Shown piece by piece: positions 54,236-57,654 of a stretch of 57,654 nt of DNA. Under the pieces are notes generated by a model. The model was given only the letters and a program-made list of their open reading frames with translations. It had not been told where the DNA came from and searched no databases. Made by a program: the position numbers and the translations under genes. The first letter of the stretch is position 1; every line of letters starts with the position of its first letter. Source of the DNA: Treponema sp. Its GTDB lineage: Bacteria > Spirochaetota > Spirochaetia > Treponematales > Breznakiellaceae. The DNA is taken from positions 1 through 57,654 of the forward strand of contig JAITSE010000057.1 of NCBI GenBank assembly GCA_031288005.1, given 5' to 3'.

Positions 54236-56041
54236 TTACCGGCTCCCGGCTGCCGCCCGCGGCGTTCCCGCCTGAATAGCCTCAGGGAGCAGTTCTTCCA
54301 GCGTCCAGTGCTGGATGAAATATTTATACCCCTGCTCGGTCAGGAATTTCTGGCGGTTCGCGGCGAAATCTTCCTCAACGGTGTAGCGGGAAACAATCGT
54401 GTAAAAATAGGAATTCCGCCCCCCCTCTCCGTTCACGCCTTTGGGCCTCAGGATACGGCCCAGCCGCTGGGCTTCCTCCTGGCGGGAGCCAAAAGAGCCT
54501 GAAACCTGTACCGCCATGGAAGCGTCAGGCAAGTCGATGGCGAAATTTGCCACTTTTGATACCACGATGACCCGCAGCTCCCCCCGCCTAAAAGCGCCGT
54601 AGAGCTGTTCCCGTTCCGCGTTGGGCGTCTTTCCCGTGATGACCGGAGCCTTAAGCGCCTTGCCAAGGGAATCGAGTTGGCTGATGTACTGGCCTATCAC
54701 CAGGATGTAGTCGTCCGGGTGGTTTTCCACAAGCTGCCTGACCGCCGCCATCTTTAAGGGGTTTTCACTGGCTATGCGGTACTTTTCCCGCGGGGAAGCC
54801 ACCGCATAGGGAATCTTCAGGTCCTCAGGCATATCCATGCGTATCTCCGTGCAGACGGCGCAGGCGATCCAGCCCTTCCCCTCAAGGTCCTTCCAGGGCG
54901 CATCGTAGCGCTTGGGACCCACAAGGCTGAACACAGCGTCTTCCTCCCCGTCCTCTCTGATCAGGGTGGCCGTAAGGCCCAGACGTTTGACCGCCTGCAA
55001 CTCCGCGCTTACCCGGAACACCGGCGCGGGGAGCAGGTGGACCTCATCGTAGATAATCAGCCCCCAGGAATGCTCCCGGAAAAGCCGGAAGTGGGGAAAG
55101 TCCGCATCCTTGGCGGGCCGCCAGGTTAGAATCTGGTATGTGGCGACCGTTACAGACGCGACAGCCTTCGAATCCCCTGTGTACTCGGCGATCTGCTCAG
55201 GCGGCAGATCTGTCTTGTCCAAAAGCTCGTCTATCCACTGATGCACCGCGGCTACGTTGGTAGTCAGCACGAGGGTGCTGGTCTTGAGGAGGGTCATGAC
55301 GGCCATTCCAACCACTGTTTTCCCCGAACCGCAGGGAAGAACCACCACCCCGTAGCCCGAGCCCGGCCTGCCGTCTCCCGCTACGGAAGAAGCGGCTTCA
55401 ATCTGGTAGTCCCGGGGCTTGAAGGGAAGCCCGCCGCGGGTCAGTTCCCGGAAGGCGATCTCAAGCTTCTCCCCTGAAACCAGAGGAGCCAGGTCCTGCA
55501 CGGGCCAGCCCATTTTGATGAGCGTTCTTTTAACTATGCCCCGGTCGGTCAGGCGCAGCCTGAAGCCCTGGGCCGTCTTTTCCAGGTATTTGTCCAGAAC
55601 CTTAGCGGCCCCTATTTCCGCGCGGACAGAAGGATCATCCGCCACAAGGAGAAGCTCCTCATCCATGCCCCGCGGCCCCTCATGCCCGCCAGCGGCTTCG
55701 TCCTTGTTATGCGCGTCCTTAAGCCGGCTTTCGGAAACTATGCGGATCTTCCCGTAGCGGGATATGGTATCGGAAAAACCTTCGATAATTCCCGCGGGGA
55801 TGGGGTAGCGGGTGTAAGTTTCCAGCGCGGCGGCAATGTCCAAAGGCGTCAATCCCGCGCCCGCGGCGTTCCACAGCGAAAGGGGGCTGATCCTGAAGGT
55901 ATGTATATGCTCCGGGGACTTCTCAAGCTCCGCAAAGGGCATTATCGCGGCCCGGGCCTTTTCCGCCGCCGGAGCGTGAACATCCAGGAGCAGGGTTTTG
56001 TCGCTTTGCACAATCAATGGATTGGACGGGTTAGCTGCCAT
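54236..56041 (-). CDS. XPB/Rad25-type DNA repair helicase
   Basis: A 601-residue SF2 helicase. An N-terminal damage-recognition-like domain precedes the motor: FKPRDYQIEAASSV, Walker A LPCGSGKTVVG, IYDEVHLLP (DEVH), LTATLIREDGEE with the RED motif typical of XPB, and AQRLGRILRPKG (motif VI). XPB opens DNA in nucleotide-excision repair and transcription. ATG 56041 (MAANPSNPLIVQSD) was chosen by family start; the 58-residue extension back to 56215 is translated repeat DNA. A TATACT box 9 nt upstream suggests a near-leaderless message. Confidence 0.94.
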   Translation of the reverse strand: MAANPSNPLIVQSDKTLLLDVHAPAAEKARAAIMPFAELEKSPEHIHTFRISPLSLWNAAGAGLTPLDIAAALETYTRYPIPAGIIEGFSDTISRYGKIRIVSESRLKDAHNKDEAAGGHEGPRGMDEELLLVADDPSVRAEIGAAKVLDKYLEKTAQGFRLRLTDRGIVKRTLIKMGWPVQDLAPLVSGEKLEIAFRELTRGGLPFKPRDYQIEAASSVAGDGRPGSGYGVVVLPCGSGKTVVGMAVMTLLKTSTLVLTTNVAAVHQWIDELLDKTDLPPEQIAEYTGDSKAVASVTVATYQILTWRPAKDADFPHFRLFREHSWGLIIYDEVHLLPAPVFRVSAELQAVKRLGLTATLIREDGEEDAVFSLVGPKRYDAPWKDLEGKGWIACAVCTEIRMDMPEDLKIPYAVASPREKYRIASENPLKMAAVRQLVENHPDDYILVIGQYISQLDSLGKALKAPVITGKTPNAEREQLYGAFRRGELRVIVVSKVANFAIDLPDASMAVQVSGSFGSRQEEAQRLGRILRPKGVNGEGGRNSYFYTIVSRYTVEEDFAANRQKFLTEQGYKYFIQHWTLEELLPEAIQAGTPRAAAGSR

Positions 56042-56050
56042 AGTCCGGTA

Positions 56051-56056
56051 AGTATA
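56051..56056 (-). promoter_or_regulatory. -10 box of the XPB operon
   Basis: TATACT on the minus strand ends 9 nt before ATG 56041, which would leave a leader of about 1-3 nt. The gap holds only CCGGA as a possible ribosome site. Confidence 0.4.
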
Positions 56057-56114
56057 GTAGAAAATGAAAGCTGTTAAAAGAGCCGCGGAGCGCAAGTTGC
56101 GGCCTGCCCCTGCG

Positions 56115-56315
56115 ACCCGCAAAGAGACCCGGAAACCGGAGGCCCGCAGACCTTTGGTCTGAAGACAGTGAGACCGGAGACCGTGAGACCGCGGTTCTAC
56201 GAACTGCGGAAACAAGTTTCCGATGGTCTCAAAGCGGTCTCAGCGGTCTCCTGCTGTCTCCGGTCTCATGGTTTCATGATCTGAAGACCACTTTGAGACC
56301 TTAGGTCTACGATCT
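56115..56315. repeat. Nested palindromic repeat region between XPB and cof genes
   Basis: The 323- to 353-bp gap is packed with GAGACC/GGTCTC words. At 56185-56230 GAGACC and GGTCTC enclose GTTC-TAC-GAAC and GGAAAC-AA-GTTTCC. Eighteen bases (56187-56204) are identical to the palindrome within the nuclease-helicase gene. AGACCTTTGGTCT near 56149 and GAGACCTTAGGTCT near 56295 are further hairpins. No gene seen. Confidence 0.85.
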
Positions 56316-56394
56316 CTTGGCGGGCGCATAGAATTCTCCCCCTGCTGTATGATATGAATCATCCATGACAACAGGAGCAATACGAAGTGAGGCC

Positions 56395-57261
56395 ATGAGA
56401 AGCGCGGACCCCAAAAAAATAAAAGCCCTGGCCTTTGATTTAGACGGGACCCTCCTTGCGCCAGGCGCCGTGCTGACGGAGCTGAGCCTGAAAGTTCTTG
56501 GGGCCTGTCTGGGCCTTGGGCTTCGCATCATCATCGTTACAGGACGCTCCGCCGCTTCAGCGGACAGGTACAGGCGGGAAATAGGCTTCACAGGCCCCCT
56601 GGTGTGCTTTAACGGCGCCAAGGCCGCTCTTATGCCCGGGGGAGAAGTCCTTTGGCTCAGGCTTCTCGATCCCCTTGCGGCGGATTTCTGCGTGGACCTG
56701 TCCAGGGAAACGGGCGCGTATTACCAGGCGTATTTTGTCCGCGGAGATAAGCCCTTCGGGGAAGCCCTCATGGGGGAAAAAGACGGGCCCTGGCCCGCGG
56801 CCTACCGGGAACATACGGGGATTCACCCTGAGTTCGGAGACCTCAAGGCCGCTCTGAGGGCGCCTGATTTTGAGGGCTGCATAAAAGGCATGTTCCTGGC
56901 CGAGCCTGAGCTTCTTGACAGGATACGGCCCAGGCTGGAGGAACGCTTTGGCTGCGGGGCCTGCGTAACAAAAAGTTCCAAGACCTTTCTGGAAGTTCTT
57001 CCCGCCGGGACAAGCAAGGGCACGGGGCTTAAAGCTCTTATGGAGCGTTACGGCCTTGCTCCGGAAGAGCTTATCGCCTTTGGGGATGAGGAGAACGACC
57101 TGCCCATGCTGGCCGCATCTGGTTTTGCGGCGGTTCCGGCCAACGCCGGGCCCCGCATCCGCGCCGCGGCGGATATCGTAACCTTGGCCAATTCAGAAGA
57201 CGGGCCTGCGCTTTTCCTCTCAAGGTTTTTTGGCCTTGCGCGGCCTCCGCGAAGCCGCTAG
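56395..57261 (+). CDS. Cof-type HAD phosphatase
   Basis: A 288-residue HAD hydrolase of the Cof/IIB group. Motif I is ALAFDLDGTLL, motif II IIIVTGRSAASADRY, motif III the Lys in SKTFLEVLPAGTSKG, and motif IV FGDEENDLPML. It dephosphorylates small phosphorylated metabolites such as sugar phosphates; the substrate is unknown. ATG 56395 follows GTGAGG; an earlier in-frame ATG at 56365 is only 11 nt from a TATGAT box and is the alternative. Confidence 0.9.
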   Translation: MRSADPKKIKALAFDLDGTLLAPGAVLTELSLKVLGACLGLGLRIIIVTGRSAASADRYRREIGFTGPLVCFNGAKAALMPGGEVLWLRLLDPLAADFCVDLSRETGAYYQAYFVRGDKPFGEALMGEKDGPWPAAYREHTGIHPEFGDLKAALRAPDFEGCIKGMFLAEPELLDRIRPRLEERFGCGACVTKSSKTFLEVLPAGTSKGTGLKALMERYGLAPEELIAFGDEENDLPMLAASGFAAVPANAGPRIRAAADIVTLANSEDGPALFLSRFFGLARPPRSR

Positions 57262-57305
57262 AATCAACCAACCCCCGCGGAATTTTACTTTTAAGGAAAC
57301 AGAAC

Positions 57306-57654
57306 ATGAAGAAGGATATTATCCTTGCCGGAGTCGGCGGGCAGGGGGTGCTTTCCATTGCCGCCATCATTGCCCGGGCCGCGCTTGCCGAGGGGCTTGC
57401 GGCGCGGCAGTCGGAAGTGCATGGCATGGCCCAGCGGGGAGGCGCGGTACTGGCTCATCTCCGTATCGCAGGCGGCGTCATCCCGTCAGACCTGGTCCCC
57501 CAGGGCGGGGCGGACCTCATCATTTCTATGGAGCCGCTGGAAAGCCTCCGCTACGCCGCGTGGCTTTCGCCCCAAGGCGCGCTGGTTACCTCCGCGGAAC
57601 CCCTTGTCAATATCCCTGACTATCCTGATGTCTCGGCCATTACCCAGGTAATCG
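57306..57654 (+). CDS. iorB: Indolepyruvate:ferredoxin oxidoreductase beta subunit (partial)
   Basis: The first 116 residues of a gamma-type ferredoxin oxidoreductase subunit, cut by the window edge. The N-terminus IILAGVGGQGVLSIAAIIAR and SEVHGMAQRGGAVLAHLRI are typical of IorB. With IorA it oxidises aryl pyruvates from aromatic amino acids and reduces ferredoxin, which fits an anaerobe. AAGGA lies 8 nt before the ATG; it follows the Cof gene by 44 bp. Confidence 0.9.
   Translation, partial: MKKDIILAGVGGQGVLSIAAIIARAALAEGLAARQSEVHGMAQRGGAVLAHLRIAGGVIPSDLVPQGGADLIISMEPLESLRYAAWLSPQGALVTSAEPLVNIPDYPDVSAITQVI

Noticed and set aside
56042..56215. 58-residue N-terminal extension of XPB
   Set aside because: It is translated palindromic repeat (VEPRSHG words); the family start and a -10 box point to ATG 56041.

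Overview
The window reads as chromosomal DNA of a host-associated anaerobic spirochete, most likely a Treponema or termite-gut relative. The pointers are a riboflavin ABC transporter of the RfuABCD type under an FMN riboswitch, an indolepyruvate:ferredoxin oxidoreductase subunit, many lipoproteins, and abundant short palindromic intergenic repeats. The genus is inference; no rRNA or tRNA gene was recognised. No transposase, integrase, prophage or CRISPR array was seen.

Left end (1-9115): a surface lipoprotein with InlB-type repeats runs off the left edge. It is preceded, and translationally overlapped, by a heptad-repeat ORF whose start is separated from its body by a run of 22 C, which looks like a phase-variation switch. 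A paralogous ORF lies just upstream. Then come a DegP/HtrA protease, RadC, a lipoprotein gene broken by three single-base frameshifts, and an exported protein with PPC-like domains.

Middle left (9203-26180): an aminotransferase; a FIST sensor protein with a hybrid histidine kinase; an SH3 lipoprotein; an ABC-F ATPase; an NCS2 purine permease; murB-tatD facing cysS; an ECF sigma/anti-sigma set with an exported protein and an IPT-transglutaminase lipoprotein; and a uridylate kinase.

Middle right (26227-45517): a single polypeptide joining an endonuclease Q-like PHP nuclease to a UvrD-type helicase; a sugar-sensing cluster (anchored binding protein, LytS-type kinase, YesN-type regulator, lipoprotein binding protein) without transporter genes; an AT-rich DUF1848 gene; a six-gene overlapping minus-strand operon that starts with a NusG paralog, continues with two sugar-nucleotide enzymes and ends with all three subunits of a xanthine dehydrogenase-family molybdenum hydroxylase; nifS-nifU; and a CsaA-like tRNA-binding protein.

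Right end (45713-57654): the rfu riboflavin transporter with its riboswitch and terminator; an operon of XPB helicase, an XPB-associated helicase-domain protein and an NYN-LOTUS putative nuclease; a Cof-type phosphatase; and the start of iorB.

Across the window the gaps are filled with tandem arrays (21-bp period at three places, 23-bp at one) and nested palindromes built from a small set of self-complementary words. One such nested palindrome sits in frame inside the linker of the nuclease-helicase fusion.
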